Shown: piece by piece, positions 49,215-50,672 of the stretch
How positions within the stretch are numbered: position 1 is the first letter of the stretch
How the letters are laid out: each line of letters begins with the position of its first letter
Assembly (NCBI GenBank): GCA_017625565.1
Contig: JAGAKN010000007.1
Coordinates: 1-50,672 of the forward strand
DNA: 50,672 nt
Reading direction: 5' to 3'
From: Clostridia bacterium
GTDB taxonomy: Bacteria; Bacillota; Clostridia; Christensenellales; Borkfalkiaceae
Made by a program: the position numbers and the translations under genes
The notes under the pieces: generated by a model
Seen by the model: only the letters and a program-made list of their open reading frames with translations
Database searches by the model: none
What the model was told of the DNA's origin: nothing

Positions 49215-50342
49215 TTATACGTTTGTTTTTAGGATACGGAAGATACTTTCCGCCGTTGCGTGTAATAGCTTTTCCGAGTTGTCTATCGCTTCCTGTAAAG
49301 ACATCGGTTTGTTCAGAATGGAGAAAGCTGCGGTTACGCCTTGTTGATAAATCTCTTCAAAGTTTTTTCCAAGACTCCCAGCGATACAAATCAAGGGCTT
49401 TCCTGCGCGTTGACAGCGTTTTCCGAGCCCAGAAAGTACTTTTCCGTTTGCGGACTGCCAATCGATCCGACCTTCTCCGCTGAATACGAAATCGGCTTTT
49501 GCGACAAGTTCGTCAAATCCGGCGATGTCCAGTAAAACGTCAATTCCCGATTGCATTTCTCCGTTCAAAAACAGTTTTAATGCAGCGCCGAGCCCACCTG
49601 CCGCACCCCCGCCACGGACGGTTTGTACGTCCGTTTGGAATACTTCGTTGAGATGTTGTGCGTAGTTCGTCATTCCCGCTTCTAAAAGGAGTAAAATCTC
49701 GGCAGTAGCGCCCTTTTGCGGACCGTATGTATACGTTGCGCCCGTTTCGCCGAGCAACGGGTTGGTTACGTCGCACATAATCGTAAATTTTGCTTTTTGG
49801 ATTAGCGGAGAGAGTTTGGAAAGGTCGATACGCGCAACCGATTGCAGGTCGTTGCCGATTCCGCGTAACGGGTTGCCGTTCACGTCTAAAAACTGTGCGC
49901 CGAGCGCGATCATTGCGCCCATGCCACCGTCGTTTGTGGCGCTCCCGCCGATTCCGATCGCGATATTTTTATAGCCGTTTTGTAAGGCGTGTAAAATCAG
50001 CTCGCCCGTGCCGTAGGTGGTCGTCCATAAGGGATTGCGTTCGTTTTCGGAGAGCAAAGGCAAACCAGAAGCCTCCGCCATACAAATTACGGCGGTGTCG
50101 CCGCTGACCACATAGCTTGCAGGGCGGATGCGGAACAGGGGATCGTGTACGGAAATTTCAATGCGACGACCCGTTTTTTGGGAAAGGAAAGCTTCTAACG
50201 TACCTTCCCCGCCGTCTGCAATTGCGACTTGATCGCAAACGCAATCGGGGAAAATCTGTTTGGCCGCATCTGCAAGAATTTGATTGACTGTTTGAGAAGA
50301 AAGACTGCCTTTATAGGAGTCGGATGCAAAGAGAAATCGCAT
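49215..50342 (-). CDS. Glycerate kinase
   Basis: Phosphorylates D-glycerate (to 2- or 3-phosphoglycerate, depending on subtype), channelling glycerate into glycolysis. The 375-residue protein fits the GarK/GlxK family: FASDSYKGSLSS at the N-terminus, VAIADGGEGTLEAF (near 42), GIGGSATNDGGMGA (near 130), and VRGGGAAGGLGAAL (near 243), then VFSGEGRIDWQS. It is monocistronic, with its own promoter and a shared terminator. No glycerate or glyoxylate pathway gene is nearby. Confidence 0.95.
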   Translation of the reverse strand: MRFLFASDSYKGSLSSQTVNQILADAAKQIFPDCVCDQVAIADGGEGTLEAFLSQKTGRRIEISVHDPLFRIRPASYVVSGDTAVICMAEASGLPLLSENERNPLWTTTYGTGELILHALQNGYKNIAIGIGGSATNDGGMGAMIALGAQFLDVNGNPLRGIGNDLQSVARIDLSKLSPLIQKAKFTIMCDVTNPLLGETGATYTYGPQKGATAEILLLLEAGMTNYAQHLNEVFQTDVQTVRGGGAAGGLGAALKLFLNGEMQSGIDVLLDIAGFDELVAKADFVFSGEGRIDWQSANGKVLSGLGKRCQRAGKPLICIAGSLGKNFEEIYQQGVTAAFSILNKPMSLQEAIDNSEKLLHATAESIFRILKTNV

Positions 50343-50368
50343 AAATCTACCTTCGTTTTGTTTTTTTC

Positions 50369-50398
50369 ATTATAGCATATCGGAAATGAAAAATGCAA
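50369..50398 (-). promoter_or_regulatory. Promoter of glycerate kinase
   Basis: On the minus strand TTGCAT (50398-50393) and TATAAT (50374-50369) are 18 bases apart, with TGC before the -10 box. It is the only clear promoter here with a spacer other than 17. Confidence 0.75.
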
Positions 50399-50441
50399 GC
50401 GTTCTAGGAACGAAAATTTTACAAAATCCGTGCTTGAAGTC

Positions 50442-50470
50442 TTGAAAAAAACGATAGAGTATGGTATACT
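50442..50470 (+). promoter_or_regulatory. Rightward promoter at the right edge
   Basis: TTGAAA (50442-50447), a 17-base spacer and TATACT (50465-50470), then an AAGAGAGAA-like ribosome site and ATG at 50503. The ATG opens only a 12-codon frame before a stop, just ahead of the relaxase remnant. Confidence 0.7.
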
Positions 50471-50521
50471 GATAGTAAGCAATAACATAAGAGAGAATAC
50501 GTATGAAGAAAAAGCAAGTGA

Positions 50522-50672
50522 AAACGATTGCGTTACGATAACGCAAACGCATGGCGAACATTGCTTCGAAGTCAGGCATCCAACCTCGCCGACAGCATGG
50601 GAATTGCCATTGAAGATCTGAGATGGTATGCAGCCTTTCACAATGAAAGCCATCACCCCCACGTTCATCTCA
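50522..50672 (+). pseudogene. 5'-truncated MobP-type relaxase remnant
   Basis: The reading frame from 50522 to the window end encodes a stretch typical of the middle of MobP3-like relaxases from mobilizable and integrative elements: RYDNANAWRTLLRSQ followed by LRWYAAFHNESHHPHVHL. HHPHVH carries the metal-binding His cluster of the nicking site. A TGA at 50519 lies directly before it and there is no start codon with a ribosome site, so the N-terminal third (roughly 100 or more residues in full-length relatives) is missing. It continues past the window. It may be a decayed end of an integrated element. Confidence 0.75.

Noticed and set aside
1..50672. CRISPR arrays, tRNA or rRNA genes and complete insertion sequences
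   Set aside because: I found no regularly spaced direct repeats, no tRNA-like clover with CCA region and no transposase. A tRNAscan or CRISPR finder run would settle this.

Overview
The window looks like a chromosomal segment of an anaerobic, low- to mid-GC Firmicute, most likely an uncultured gut-type clostridium. Four things point there: the Firmicutes-type housekeeping order yicC-gmk-rpoZ-priA-def-fmt-rsmB-rlmN-rpe / rpmB / asp23-dak-recG; a superoxide reductase with a high-molecular-weight rubredoxin; DegV, two YitT proteins and LuxS; and a beta-glucosidase with the permuted domain order known from Ruminococcus albus and Butyrivibrio. I could not run database searches, so family calls rest on motifs and on recall of the families. 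I see no rRNA, tRNA or CRISPR array.

Layout. 1-600: an AT-rich unknown gene ending in short repeats that may be a mobile-element scar. 603-1775 (-): malic enzyme. 2098-6385: a six-gene operon (CAT-like acetyltransferase, PHP phosphoesterase, RluA-type pseudouridine synthase, LuxS, nitroreductase, sugar-phosphate isomerase-like protein). 6528-7469: a PAP2 phosphatase. 7603-8592: an oxygen-defence pair, superoxide reductase plus flavoprotein-rubredoxin. 8746-13880: rpsU, an unknown gene, then pcrA-ligA. 14034-15463: a divergent XRE regulator/membrane protein pair with two matching operators. 15639-29244: the transcription, translation and DNA-repair cluster. 29375-32088: hisIE, minD, minE-like and degV. 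32224-34854: GH3 glycosidase. 34892-35572 (-): trmO. 35892-44601: a complete ornithine-to-arginine operon, argG-(SGNH hydrolase)-argH-C-J-B-D-F-DUF1653. 44709-49161: an AT-rich membrane protein, an ABC exporter and two YitT proteins. 49215-50342 (-): glycerate kinase. The right edge runs into a 5'-truncated MobP-type relaxase remnant.

Promoters are unusually easy to read. At least 18 transcription units carry a near-consensus sigma-A promoter, almost always with a 17-bp spacer and often a TGC before TATAAT. Most ends carry strong intrinsic terminators, so transcript boundaries can be predicted well. Two genes, pcrA and trmO, have the -10 box so close to the start codon that their mRNAs should be essentially leaderless.

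The most unusual observations are: the leaderless pcrA and trmO; the XRE/membrane-protein module with twin 17-bp dyad operators; a 19-bp-period operator array plus a perfect 22-bp palindrome before argG; a HisIE whose cyclohydrolase site has lost conserved residues; a Gly/Tyr/Asn/Ser-rich linker in PcrA; and a hairpin element translated inside the interdomain linker of the RluA-family enzyme. I found no clear new defence or mobile system. The XRE/membrane module is the best candidate for an undescribed small system.
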